Position numbers and translations under genes: made by a program. A stretch of DNA of 64,000 nucleotides from Cryptomeria japonica (taxonomy: Eukaryota; Streptophyta; Pinopsida; Cupressales; Cupressaceae). The notes below the pieces were generated by a model that searched no databases, had not been told where the DNA came from, and saw only the letters and a program-made list of their open reading frames with translations. Below, one piece after another: positions 46,634 through 58,399 of the stretch (positions are counted from its first letter, which is position 1; the number at the start of each line of letters is the position of its first letter). The stretch is taken from assembly GCF_030272615.1 (NCBI RefSeq), contig NC_081412.1, positions 23,342,432-23,406,431 of the forward strand. The letters are read 5' to 3'.

Positions 46634-48715
46634 ATGCTTCGCAGATGGAGGGCTATCTGTTTACAAGTACATATTTACCCTCTAAGAAGCAGCTGCAGGC
46701 CTCTCTTCACAGTTGCTCAAGAAGTAACAAAGAGAGAAGACCCATATACGTTGATGAAAGAAGATGGTATTCAGGTATGTTCGGACATGTGGATACAAGC
46801 TTTTAAGAATCATACCAAACCAATAACCAATGTTACAAATTTTTTAAAGAGGTTTGAGTTGTGGGTACTTGCTTATCAGAAAGTTTATGCTGATGAAACT
46901 GGCATGCCTTGTGCTAAGAATGCAATTCACTGGAATGCCTTAGAAAATTTGTTATCACTTAGAAACGCTGTATTAGAATCTAAATTCATGTGGGATTCAA
47001 GGACTGATTTTTATATTAGGTCCCCCAAGGATAAGACTAGGTTGGAGCAGCAGCTGTCTAAGACCAAGCTTAGACAACTCATGACATCTGCACAGCCGAG
47101 TCCTTTTCAAGATAGGATTGTGCAGGAAGTTTTGCTTATGATCTTGGAACCTATTTTCGAGCCTAGGTTTAGTCAGAAATCTTATGCGTTTAGGCCTGGA
47201 AGGAATGCTCATACCGTGCTGAGAGTCATTAGGAGTAAATTTGGTGGATATGCTTGGTTTTTGAAGGGTGATTTGAGCACCATATTCGATGGGCTTGAGA
47301 CTAAGATAGTAATGGGTTGTCTTTCAAGGGTTGTTAAAGATAAGAACGTGAATGGGCTGATCAGGTCAGCTCTTATGAAGCCTGTTATGAATACATCAAG
47401 CGATGAACGAAAGAAAAAGAAAAAGAAAAAGAAGGGGAAATTTCCAAGGAAGAGGTATTTAGCCGAGGACGAGCCCAAGCCTGATCCTCATTGGCTAGAG
47501 ACCTTCTTTGGATTTGCGCCAGAAGAGGCAGCTAAGGTTCCATCATGGGGACACTGTGGAGTGTTGAGCCCCCTTCTCATGAATATATGTCTTAACGAGT
47601 TAGACCAGTGGATGGAGGAAAGGATTGCTGAGTTTTATAGGCCTTCAAGTTCTGATGTTATATGGAAGGATTCCATTGATGCAGGAAGCTACAATCCTGC
47701 CTGGCCAGAATTTGTTCCAACTAGTAGTAGGGAGAAAACTAGGAAGATGGACTATATTCGTTATGGTGGGCATATCTTGATTGGAGTGAGAGGTCCTCGT
47801 AGAGGTGCTAATTACATTCGGAAAAAAATAATAGAATTTTGTGAAGAGAAGTATGGCCTAAACCTTGATAAAGATGGTTTTCCAATAGAACACATAAGCA
47901 GGGGGATTGTGTTTCTGGACCATTTAATCTGTCGGCGTGTAATATATCCAACCCTGAGATATACTGGAACTGGTGGGGAAATTGTTAGTAAAAAAGGTGT
48001 AGGTACTCTGCTTTCTGTTACCGCCAGCTTGGAGCAGTGTATTTGTCAATTTCGAAAATTAAGATTTGTTAAGGGTGATAGGGATCCTGATCCACAGCCT
48101 TGTTATCGAATGATTCATGCAACTCAGGGACACAATAACTCACAAATGAATAAGTTTCTTGAAACAATGGCAGAGTGGTACAGATATGCAGACAATCGAA
48201 AGAAAGTAACTAGATTTTGCTCCTATATTGTTCGGGGGTCTCTTGCAAAGCTATATGCTGCCAAGTATAAGCTTCGCTCTCGAGCCAAGGTTTACAAGAT
48301 TGCCTCCCGCAATCTCAGCCGTCCGTTAAAAAGGAGGGAAGGGCATGTGCCAGACTACAATGATCTTTTAAGAATGGGGCTTGTAGATGCCATCAGTGGC
48401 ATTGAATTTTCTAATAGTGCTTTGATACCTACAACTGACTACACTCCCTTTTCTACGAACTGGATACCAGACCACGAGAAAGTTTTGCATGAATATATAA
48501 ATGTTCTAACTCCAAAAACGTTTCGAGAACAACGGGCTTTACTGAAGCAAAAGGGGCTAGTTACACCACAGGAGTACATGTCAATTATGGTGTGGAATTT
48601 CAAAATGTATGGTGTATTTGTCGATGGCGTGCCTATTTCGGAAAATCAGTTCAAACAGCAAGGAGAGGTACCTGAATCCGGAGACAAAGGTGAAAAAGAT
48701 AAAACAATCCCATAA
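46634..48715 (+). CDS. Nuclear-encoded group II intron maturase, nMAT1/nMAT2 type (mitochondrial)
   Basis: A 693-residue intronless ORF. Proteins of this family are imported into plant mitochondria and help splice group II introns in transcripts such as nad genes. The first 35 residues have several Arg and no acidic residue (MLRRWRAICLQVHIYPLRSS), as in a mitochondrial presequence. An in-frame TAG at 46622 fixes the start. The RT-like domain spans about residues 150-480 with PFQDRIVQEVLLMILEP, FRPGRNAHTVLRVIRSKFGG and SWGHCGVLSPLLMN. The catalytic YxDD is replaced by YGGH (about 377-380), so it should not copy RNA. Maturase domain X lies at about 505-560 (MNKFLETMAEWYRYADNRKK ... LAKLYAAKYKLRSRAKVYK). 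No C-terminal endonuclease, which separates it from nMAT3/nMAT4. A Lys-rich insert sits near 259-268. I cannot decide between nMAT1 and nMAT2. Confidence 0.93.
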   Translation: MLRRWRAICLQVHIYPLRSSCRPLFTVAQEVTKREDPYTLMKEDGIQVCSDMWIQAFKNHTKPITNVTNFLKRFELWVLAYQKVYADETGMPCAKNAIHWNALENLLSLRNAVLESKFMWDSRTDFYIRSPKDKTRLEQQLSKTKLRQLMTSAQPSPFQDRIVQEVLLMILEPIFEPRFSQKSYAFRPGRNAHTVLRVIRSKFGGYAWFLKGDLSTIFDGLETKIVMGCLSRVVKDKNVNGLIRSALMKPVMNTSSDERKKKKKKKKGKFPRKRYLAEDEPKPDPHWLETFFGFAPEEAAKVPSWGHCGVLSPLLMNICLNELDQWMEERIAEFYRPSSSDVIWKDSIDAGSYNPAWPEFVPTSSREKTRKMDYIRYGGHILIGVRGPRRGANYIRKKIIEFCEEKYGLNLDKDGFPIEHISRGIVFLDHLICRRVIYPTLRYTGTGGEIVSKKGVGTLLSVTASLEQCICQFRKLRFVKGDRDPDPQPCYRMIHATQGHNNSQMNKFLETMAEWYRYADNRKKVTRFCSYIVRGSLAKLYAAKYKLRSRAKVYKIASRNLSRPLKRREGHVPDYNDLLRMGLVDAISGIEFSNSALIPTTDYTPFSTNWIPDHEKVLHEYINVLTPKTFREQRALLKQKGLVTPQEYMSIMVWNFKMYGVFVDGVPISENQFKQQGEVPESGDKGEKDKTIP

Positions 48716-50043
48716 GATGCTGAGGCAAAGGTCAATATGATCTCTTTCTTCCAGTCAAAGGCCATAATCTTGAAGCAACAGAAAGGTGATTCTTGTGTTC
48801 CAGTCCAAGGTTATCACCAAAATTTCTGTTATGGTCTGTAGCCAGAGTCTTCAGGATATATATAATGCAGTGAAATTTTCTATCGCCTAATTTAAATGTT
48901 TAAAATGTGTAAAACCAGTTTAATGTATTTGATGAGAACAACCAATATTATAATAGGATGACTGAATTCTTTATACTTGAAAATTCATTGAGAATCTTGC
49001 ATTTGTTATACCTGAGATGTAATATGTGAAAACAAAGTGCACAGATGCACGCTCTAGGTTGAGTTTGTAATCAAGTTCATTTTGTTTTGTTCTCTTGATG
49101 GCATCAAAAGTATTTACTTGTGCTTGATTCTGCATGAAACTAGAGCTGGCCGTAGTACCCATTTATTATGCTCATGCTTTTGAAATCAGGATACATCTTT
49201 GTTGGTGATTGTACCACACATCAGGCATTGCAGCTCAGGGGCTTGTATTTTAGAGTAGGAGGCAACCGTGGGGGAGCTTAAGCAGCATAGTCTGTAAGTC
49301 TGTGCTAGATAAGTGATCCATTTCAAATTGATGTGCATCATACCCATATAATAAATAAGAGATTTGATTCTTTTGAACATATTTTTATCTTCTAAATTGT
49401 GTACATTCTCAGATAATTATATTATGAGGTTTACTCTACTTGCTGCAAGTTAAATTTCGGTCCAGTGGCCACAGTGATTTGAACTGCTGTAAATATTTAC
49501 CTAGAATAAACTGATGATTCAGCTTATATGGGACATGTGAAATGATAAACTGAAATTTAAATCTTTCCTTGGATGTTGCATCCCTCTGTAGAAGCAACTA
49601 TACCAGCAGCTATACCAGAAGTTTGTATCTATATCTGTTCTTCCATTATTCATTTTCTATTTAAGGTCACTCATTCTAGATTCAATAATATGTTTTGAAT
49701 ACTTGCTATTTTTTGTACTGCTTGCGACTACATCAGTCTGGATTAGATTTCTGAAAGAAATAATAAATTATTTTATTACCTGTGGTAAAAATATTGAATT
49801 TTTGTATTCCAAAGGTCAATTAAGATGAAAAAGTGAAAAAGTTACTTGAGATGTGTCTGAAAATACAGAAAGCTGTGCAGTCAAGGAAAACTGAATATAA
49901 ACACACAGACTTTTAAGACACCTAGAGACTTGATAGCTTCTTCATCTGCAAGTTTTCTTGCTCACCTGTTTAATTGCCTTCAAACTTGAAGTGGAAAATA
50001 ACAATAAACCTTAAAGATAGAGATTTCCACAATCCATAGAATA
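48716..50043. other. Maturase 3' UTR and downstream spacer
   Basis: The first 200-250 bases probably include the 3' UTR. AT-rich polyadenylation-like strings occur around 48890-48960 but no single site stands out. No further gene seen. Confidence 0.45.
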
Positions 50044-50315
50044 GATCATAAAGTTGTTTCCGGATTAAATTGTGTATAGATTTTTGAGTCAACGTTTCGA
50101 ATCACACTCCGTGATCCATCATCAGGATAAAGAGAGCCAAAAGAATCAGTCCAGTGTTTCAAATCACACTCCGTGATCCATCATCAGGATAAAGAGAGCC
50201 AAAAGAATCCTGATTCTTTTGGCTCTCTTTATCCTGATGATGGATCACGGAGTGTGATTTGAAACATTGATTCAAAAATCTATACACAATTTAATCCAGA
50301 AACAACTTTATGATC
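50044..50315. repeat. 272-bp foldback (inverted repeat with internal duplication)
   Basis: Arms of 104 bp at 50044-50147 and 50212-50315 are inverted copies with four mismatches, all transitions. The 64-bp centre contains a direct copy of the inner 54 bases of the left arm (50156-50209 against 50094-50147). That copy pairs perfectly with the right arm across a 2-base centre. Each arm contains cactccgtgatccatcatca. A related phrase, gtgatccatcatcaagatta, occurs alone near 61750. Confidence 0.92.
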
Positions 50316-51249
50316 AACAATAAACCTACTCAGGAGAAGCAATGGCAACACAGTCCTAAATGCAGAAGAAAGAAATAATTGCAGACTTAAAAGTATACAA
50401 GAAAATTTACCCTGGGAAAACTCTTTCTAGAAATAAACCCAGCAAATACAACACTCAAGCAAATACAACACTCAATTACTGAATTAACTCAACTGTTCAA
50501 AATACAAGAAGATATTTTGTATTTAAGCATAACCCTAATCCATGTGTGAGTATTTATAAGCAACCACTAAGCGATATTACAGTAAATTGATACAAAACCA
50601 TCAACCAAAATACCATCCAATAGGGCCCAAAATATTTTTCTAGCCCCCAGATGTGGGTGGGTGTTCAGTTGATAAGGGGTATTAAACATACAAAGTATGC
50701 AACACATATCCAACAAAACTTGCTTCCAATAATTAATATTGAAGAGACCCACAGACACGTTACATCTAATATGTGTATCTGTAAAGAAAACACTTTGGTT
50801 GTTTTGGAAGAATTATAGGTATTTTATTGTCAGTCTAGGATTTCCAGGGACTTGCAACTATTTAAGACCCTGATGGAGTGACTTGAGGCCCCTTTTCAGA
50901 GCAATAGCTTTGGCCATGTTATTTGACTTCATTCATGATTAGACCTATTCTTGCTTGGCCAGCATTCCCTTTTGATGCACCATCAAAATAAAGGCTTTGC
51001 CCACCAAGTCTCTATGATTCTGGAAGCTGTGCATTCTGTGTGTTGCCATCTTAAGGCAGCAGTTCTTGTATGTCTCCATTTTCCGAATGAGTCATTTATC
51101 AGAGACGTTAGCCAATTTGATTCATGTAGGCTAAGTCAGGTATTTTAAGGGAATAATTAATTAATTAAATATAAATTTTCCTAATATTCTTGGGATTATT
51201 TATATTTAATTGATTAAAAGCTGAACCTTGGCTATTTTAATTAAGTGAC
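50316..51249. other. Spacer without a recognised gene
   Basis: No coding frame of note. A short duplication, agcaaatacaacactca, occurs twice in tandem near 50440-50475. Confidence 0.45.
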
Positions 51250-52492
51250 TTTATTTTATGTCAATGGAAAATTCTAAAGTGGGTCACTTTATGAGTGGAA
51301 AAATGAAATAAAATAAAATAAAATAAAGTAATTCTCTCAAAGATTGGATATAAAAGGGGTTGAGAGCCAAAAACAAATTCATTTTTGACTTGTTATTTTT
51401 GTAGAGAGTTTTGAGAGCTTTTTTTGGTTCAAGAAACCCTAGGACGAAAATGGCTAGGGTTCTTTCTTGGTTGATTGGACGAAAATCCATTTCAGCCAAC
51501 CTTGGTGGATTTGCACAAGATTCATAGGTGTATCTGTTGGATTAGATTGGTTTCAGTGGTGAGACATCTACCCTAGCCAATTTGTAGATGGAATAACTAA
51601 CACAGGTTTCACGCAGGTGTTGAACAATTAGAGATTCAATAATTTACTTGAAGTTTGTAGGCAACTATAAATTATTATTTTTCACTCCAATTTAATAGAT
51701 AAAGGTTATTTTCACTTTGGGTTCTATTCCAGGAGTGCAAGTTGGGATGCCATGGTATTGAGGATACCCTTTTTGCTGGGTGATTGGAGATATGGGAGAG
51801 TTGAGCGATTTCATTTTTAATGCTGGCCACCATTTTTAGCTAACAATTTGGGCGAGATTTTATAGTGCAGGTCATGGGTCTTTGCTCCTCTAAAAATTGG
51901 TCATTACTTTCTTAAAAGGTGGCGTGTGAGTGCCCATTGCAGACAGCCATATGCTTACATTTTGAGGCATATTTAAGGGGGTTTTGAAGCCCCTGTTGCA
52001 AGTGAAACTTTCCTAGCAGGAGGGCGTGAGGGTTTAGCCTAACCACAATTACATTTGGGAGTTTGTGGGGGTCCTACATAATGCTGGCGCAGACCTATAT
52101 AACAACCACAGGTAGCCTGAAAGGACAAATTGGTTAATTTGGATGGATTTTGAACTGTGTAGGGCAGACTGTACACTGGAACGACATCTTCCTCACTGTG
52201 ATCAACCTTCAAAGAGGCCTGAAACTTGTTGTAAATATATTTCTGTACTAGCCATTTCTGGATAGTTCGTTAAATGTTGTATTTCTTATGCTCAAACTTT
52301 CAGAATAAGGAGAAGCAACTATTTGATTTAATCTCTCCACATATATAATGATTGAATGTATGATGAAATGTTGTTCTAAGAATTCTATGATGAGCATGCA
52401 TCATCTTATCAAACAAATGGCAAGAATGTTTGGTCAATCCAGCAGCACATCAACAGTTTGATGAATTGCCTGTCAAGCAAAATTAGTGGAAA
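51250..52492 (+). repeat. Left 1.24-kb direct repeat (putative LTR)
   Basis: Begins tttattttatgtcaatgg and ends gcaaaattagtggaaa. It aligns along its whole length to 53603-54833 with many substitutions and small indels. Confidence 0.85.
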
Positions 52493-52597
52493 TTGCCAGT
52501 TTGTTTAAAATATTCCAATAGGGGTTCCTACCAGCATGTGGTGTTTGATCTTCTATTGCAGAGATATCAGTAGTTCAGGATAGTAATCAGTAGAAAG

Positions 52598-53617
52598 ATG
52601 AAGACTAGTTTGGAACTCATGACAGAATTTTTGCAAGTCTTTCAAGATCAGAAGAATCTAACCACATTACTAGAGCATCTTGAGATGTTGGAATCTTACC
52701 TATCAGTTGGAAAGAAAGAAAGAAGAAGGGACAAAGGAAAATGAAGGCAGCAAGAATGAACAAGAAGAAGAAATCTTTGCTTCTCATGCCAAGTAACTTG
52801 GGAGCCCAAGTACCTATGCAAGGATAAAGAGGCAAAGTTGTTAGAGGAAGGATCATTAGTTACATAAGGAGAGGCTGAAAAAGAGAAGATGGAACAAGAA
52901 GATTGTCAAATTGCCCTTCCAGACATTTTAGTAGAGGAGCGTGCTAATGTTGACCCTGCTAAATATCTCAGTGCTTTCATGCCATCTTTTCAGGAAGTTC
53001 GCAAGGAATCACAAAAAGACGAATTTGATATTAAAGGTCATGTTGCTTCTGAAAATGAGGATCTCAGTGCTTTCATGCCATCTTTTCAGGAAGTTCACAA
53101 GGAATCACAAAAAGATGAATTTGATATTAAAGGTCATGTTGCTTCTGAAAATGAGGATCTCAGTGCTTTCATGCCATCTTTTCAGGAAGTTCGCAAGGAA
53201 TCACAAAAAGACGAATTTGATATTAAAGGTCATGTTGCTTCTGAAAATGATGATGAAGCTAATTTTGAAAGTGCTTTTGCATGTGAGGAGGAATACATGA
53301 GTCTTCATGATAGTGCTGAGATCGAAGATATGCTGATTTGGAGTTTTGCTAAATCAACAACTAATGAAGGTATGAATGTATTTGATGACTCATTGATTGA
53401 GTATAGACCTGTCCTAACTACAATGCAAGAATTTGGCCAAGGTAATGATGTAGCTGATTTTGAAAATTATGTTAATGAAGACGATTCAGAAATGTGGTTG
53501 TGTGAATGGCCAAATCCCTTGGCTGAGTTTGATCGAAGGCCTAGTGCATTACAAATTTTGAAGAATCAATTGTTGGTCCCTGATGAAAATGATGTTCAAA
53601 TATTTATTTTATGTTAA
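52598..53617 (+). pseudogene. Gag C-terminal-like frame with three 32-residue repeats
   Basis: Frame 2 from ATG 52598 to 53617 with three stops near 52732-52860 (TGA, TGA, TAA); the part from 52889 is open for 242 codons. A zinc-knuckle-like CFSCQVTWEPKYLCK at 52778-52825 matches the Ty3/gypsy gag form CFKCxxxWxPGHxC, with Tyr in place of His. Then come an acidic region and three near-identical 32-residue repeats (LSAFMPSFQEVRKESQKDEF...). An acidic tail ends WLCEWPNPLAEFDRRPSALQ, and the last codons lie in the right direct repeat. Pol would normally follow and is absent. The function of the repeat part is unknown. Confidence 0.6.
52967..53254 (+). repeat. Three tandem 96-bp coding repeats
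   Basis: Units begin ctcagtgctttcatgcc at 52967, 53063 and 53159. They differ at only a few bases and keep the frame (32 codons each). Confidence 0.93.
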
Positions 53618-54833
53618 TGGAAAATTATAAAGTGGGTCACTTTATGAGCGGGAAAATGAAATAAAAGAAAATTAAATAAAGGATTTCTCTCAAAGATGGG
53701 ATATTAAAAGGGTTGAGAGCCAAAAAGAATTACATCCTTGACGTGTTATTTTCTTGGAGAGCTTTGAGAACTCTTCTTTTGGTTCAGCAAGCCCCAGGAC
53801 AAAAACCCTTGGGTTCTTTTTTGGTTGATTGGGTGAAAACCCATTTTAGCCAACCTTGGTGGACTCGCACAGGATTCATAGGTACATCTATTGGATTGGA
53901 TTGGTTTTACTGGTGAAACATCTACCCTAGCCAGTTTGTAGGTGGAATCACACAGGTTTCATGCAAGTGCTGAACAATTGGAGATTCAATAATTTACTGG
54001 AAGTTTGCAGGCAACTATAAATTGTTATTTTCACTTCGATTTAACAGATGAATGTTATTTTTCAGTTTTGGTTCTAGTCTAGGAGCAAGCTGGGATGCCA
54101 TGGTATTGAGGATATCCCCTTTGTTGGGCAATTTGAGATATGGAGAGTTGGGTGATTTCATCTTTAATGCTGGCCACCATTTTTAGCAGACAACCTGGGT
54201 GAGATTTTATAATGCAGGTTGTGGGTTTTTTGCCCTCTAAAAATTGGTCATTACCCTCTTAAAAGGTGGCATGTGTGCCCATTGCAAGTTGCTCCATTCT
54301 AGACAGCCATATGCTTACATTTTGAGGCAGATTTAAGGGGTTCGAAGCCCTTGTTGCAGGTCGAACTTTCCCAGTAGGAGGGTGTGGGGGTTTAGCACAG
54401 CCACAACTACGTTTGGGAGTTTGTGGGAGTCATGGGAGTACTTCATAATGCTGGTGCAGACCCATATAATATCTACAGGTAGCCTAAAAGGACAGAGTTG
54501 TTAGTTCGGTTGGATTTTGAACTGTGTAGGGCAGACTGTATGCTGTAATAGCATCTTTCTCATTGTGATCAGCCTTCAAAGAGGTCAAAAGCTCATTGCA
54601 AGTATATCTCTGTACTAGCTGTTTGTGGATAGTTTGTCGAATGCTGTATTTCTTAAGCTCAAACTTTCAGAATAAGTAAAAAAACAAGGGATTGAATGTA
54701 TGATGAAACGTTGTTCTAAGAATTCTATGATGAGCATGTATTCATTTTATTAAACAAATGGCAAGAATGTTTAGTCAAACCTGTGACACACCAACTGTTT
54801 GATGAAATTCCTCTCAAGCAAAATTAGTGGAAA
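53603..54833 (+). repeat. Right 1.23-kb direct repeat (putative LTR)
   Basis: Homologous to 51250-52492 with small deletions, for example after gaataag near 54675. Confidence 0.85.
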
Positions 54834-55289
54834 GTACAGTTCCATTGGGTTTCTTCATCCAATCTATCAAAATCAATGTTTCCAATGTCTTCAGTTCCTG
54901 GCTTCCATACTTCCCCAGGTCATCTTTCTTTTTTGCCAGAGTTTGTTTTATTCTATAATATGGACAAAATAATCTTGATAATGGCTGGATAGGTTCACAT
55001 AATGCTGTTTTGGAAGGTCAACACACTCCTGATCAGCTGTTAGCATTAAGGTAAGGTAATTGTTTAGGTTGTTACATAGCCAGCATGCCTCATGGGTGTA
55101 TGAGACCTTCAGGGAACGATGTTACTTTGTATTTCCCTTCATAGTTTCCACAAAACATATTTCTCCAAATTTTACATAGGCAATTCCACATTAAGGGAGA
55201 TGATAGAGTTTGAAAGTTTAGCTTTCTGAGAACTGAATCTAGAACTTATGTAGCAGTGAGGTGTTCAAGAAATAAATAATAAAGTGTCA
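54834..55289. other. Spacer without a recognised gene
   Basis: Nothing recognised between the right direct repeat and the minisatellite. Confidence 0.45.
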
Positions 55290-55665
55290 TAACTGATAAC
55301 TGATAAATTTGATGCACTGCAAAAATACCACCTAATTGAAAACTGATAAATTTGCTAACTGATAACTGATAAATTGGATACGTTGTGAAAAACACCGCCT
55401 AAATGAAAACTAATAAAGTTAATAAGGTATAACTGATAAATTTGATACACTGCAAAAACACCACCTAAACGAAAACTGATAACTGATAAACTGGATACAC
55501 TGCGAAAACACCACCTAAATGAAAACTGATAACTGATAAACTGGATACACTGCAAAAACTTCACTTAAATGCAAACTGATAAAGTTAAAATGTATAAATA
55601 CTGATTGATAAATATGATACACTGCAAAAACACCACCTAAACGAAAACTGATAAATTTCCTAATT
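55290..55665. repeat. 50-bp minisatellite
   Basis: Six copies of a core like gatacactgcaaaaacaccac, at about 55311, 55377, 55446, 55494, 55544 and 55616. The central units have an exact 50-bp period and the outer ones carry insertions of an actgataa-type submotif. Confidence 0.9.
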
Positions 55666-58399
55666 ACCTTTTGTTTCAGGAGATTGCACAGAGAGGAACC
55701 TTGAGTACTTTCCTTACGTTATTATTTGTTAGGAGGAGTTTCCTGTGTGCTGGCAATTAGGAAAAAGTGTTAATGTTGGGGCTTAAAGTTGTGCGTGCAT
55801 GATATGTGATTGAATTTTGGAAAATATAGATTTCATATGGGGTTATGTTGCTAAAATTATATTGGAAGGGTATAATGGCTTTTCTAATGCATTTGAATGT
55901 TGTGAAATTGATGTAAATCAATGGGTTCTCTTAGAATTCGCTTGGACATTTGAATCCTAGAGCTTTCCATTTGATTTTCTTTGACTTTGAGCCCATTTGA
56001 GGCCGTCAGAGCAATCATTCGCATCTGAAGCCCAGATTCGCGCATCTGATCACCAGTGATGCAAATTGATTTAAAACTATCCATCAGGTGTATATTTGTG
56101 CTTTGATGTAGCTTTGTGCATCTAATTTAGATCTACGCCTCTAACCCAGAATTGCGTATTTGAACTTGCACAATTGACACTTAAAGCTGTGCATTTGATC
56201 ACTAGTCCCACGCATTTTATTGCTTAGCCTAGTTTGTTATTTGACTAGGGTATAATGAGTTGTCATCTAGATATTGCATCGTGGGATCAAATTTGGGTTT
56301 TGTCTACTTGATTTTTTGATCGAGTGTGCCTTATACATGCATGAGAGTAGTTTTTTATATAGAGATAATTGATGTAATGAGATGATTCATTTGATGTTGG
56401 CATGTTGAATTGTACTAAAGATGATATTGATGCTTGACTTGTGTCTTCTTGGGTGCAATGAGATGATAGAACTCGTGATATGAGTAACTGAAATGAATGC
56501 TGATGTGGTTAATAGAAATCAATTGTGATGGATGCCTTGTGCTTTCTTATGTGATTATAATTAAGTTTTTTGTGTTCATGATGAGCATGATGAGCCTAGG
56601 GTATGGTTGATAGTGATAGTTGGGAAGTGGATACTATTGCAAAACGTATGATTTTCCCCTCATGCCTAAGTGCTTGTGCAAGCTTTAGATGAGTTTGGAG
56701 GTTATGAGAGATGGCTCATTGTTAGTGGACTCCTTGTCTACATGAGAGGATCACCTAGTTTTGCATGAGCTATTGGTGTTGCACAATGACAATTCCCTGT
56801 TGTTCTTCCTATCATCTAACGCCATCATAGATTGAGTAGTACTGATGATACATTTTGTCCACTATGTTTATAATGATGCATTAGGTTCTATGTGTGTATG
56901 AAGATGCATTGCATTTTGTGTGTATATGATGATGCTCTTTGTGTTCATGTGATTGGTATGTTTACTCTGTGTTTTGCATGAGTGTAAGCCTCCTTCCCCA
57001 AGTGTCTTGTATGTTTGTTGTATTTGGTTTGTGTGATCATCTCCACAAGTACGATGGGGTGGGCCTAAGGGTTCCACATGGTCAAGTGGCATTGCAAACT
57101 ACCATTCAAGACCACAGACTTGGCATTGGATTCAACATCATATTTATTCTCCTTCTTCTCCCTCTTATCTTATGTACTATTGATCATGTTATTTCATGTT
57201 TATGTATATATTGAGGACACTTGTACTATGCATTGTATTCATGCAATTATGTATAATGGACCCAAAATGAAGGGAAATGTAATAAAAGAATGATGTATGT
57301 GTTTAGTAGATTTGTATGTGATGGTGTTGGTACCAGGCATGGAGTGCTTTGTATTCTCTATATGGTAGTTTCTATGTTGTATTGAGGTTTATCATAGGAA
57401 CACTTCTATTGGTGCTCTAAAATGTACATAGATGTGCCTTGTGTAGATTTGGAGATTGATGCAGACGTCTCCCAATATTTTCTTGAGTTCTTGTCCATTT
57501 TGCGTTGCTAGGTAATGACACCTAGGAACCCTCAAAGGTGTCTTGTGTTAGTTTAGAGTGAGCTAGATAGTGTTGATGGTGTTCAGTGCAAGTTGGTACT
57601 TGCCAAAGCTCTTTGGTGACATCTAGGACCTAGTAGGTGGACTTGTTGTTGACCATACTCCTGTAGCCTCAAGATGGTCTTGTGTGACCCTGCTCACCTT
57701 TGTGCCCTTGTCCTATAGACTTGGAGACCTTCCCCCATGTTCAATTGGTGATCTTGTGCTTAGTCTTCAACACGTGCATTGTTGTGCATCGACAATTTGA
57801 TGTCTTATGGAGGTTTGAGCTTTAGTTCTTGTTTGTGTTGTTTGCATGGAACTTATTTTCTTAAAAAAATAAAAAAAATCCATGTATCTCTTGTGTGTGT
57901 AGTTGTTGTCCTGTAGGGTTCCTTAGTGGAGCATCATGAGATTGATCAATACCAGACATATTCTCCTATGACCAAAAGAAGATATCAAAATAATGGTGTA
58001 AAAGATTAGAATGTTACTTAGATTCTCCTTAAGAAAGACACTTTCCAATCTTAATCACCTTTTTGAAAGAATTATGATCCATAAAGACATCAAAATTGTC
58101 TCCCTTGAGGAGAGTACTATGATCTTTGGATGCAACACATACTTGTTCTTATCATCATAAGATAATTGAGCCTCCTTATGGGAACTTAAAATAGATTCTT
58201 GAAAATATGCTTGACTATTCAAACAATCTGGGAATCAACATTTATATTGATAAGAAGGAAGATCATAATAGACACCCAAGAGTTCTTCCAGAGCTACTTC
58301 TGAAGAGAAATCTTTTGAGGAACTTCATTAGAGGTTACTTCACTTTCAATATATTCAAGATGAATAAGCTTAAGAGGAAGAGGCTCAACAAAAATCATG
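55666..58399. other. Long spacer without a recognised gene
   Basis: No supported coding region. Around 56020-56220 there are several spaced copies of a gcgcatctga or gtgcatttga type motif, reminiscent of the GCGC clusters in element A. Around 56890-56960 there is TG-rich low-complexity sequence. Confidence 0.4.

Larger units (their letters stand above)
51250..54833 (+). mobile_element. Gag-only element between 1.2-kb direct repeats (LTR-element derivative)
   Basis: Direct repeats at 51250-52492 and 53603-54833, clearly homologous but diverged, enclose 1.1 kb with a gag-like frame. Each repeat has a TATA-like motif (gatataaaagggg in the left copy, near 51348), fitting an LTR promoter. I see no pol, primer site, purine tract or target duplication. 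The LTR reading therefore rests on the repeat layout and the gag remnant. A segmental duplication is the alternative. Confidence 0.6.

Noticed and set aside
51250-54833. Simple tandem duplication of a 2.36-kb unit
   Set aside because: Only the 1.2-kb parts are repeated; the sequence after 54833 does not resemble 52493-53602, so a repeat-internal-repeat layout fits better.
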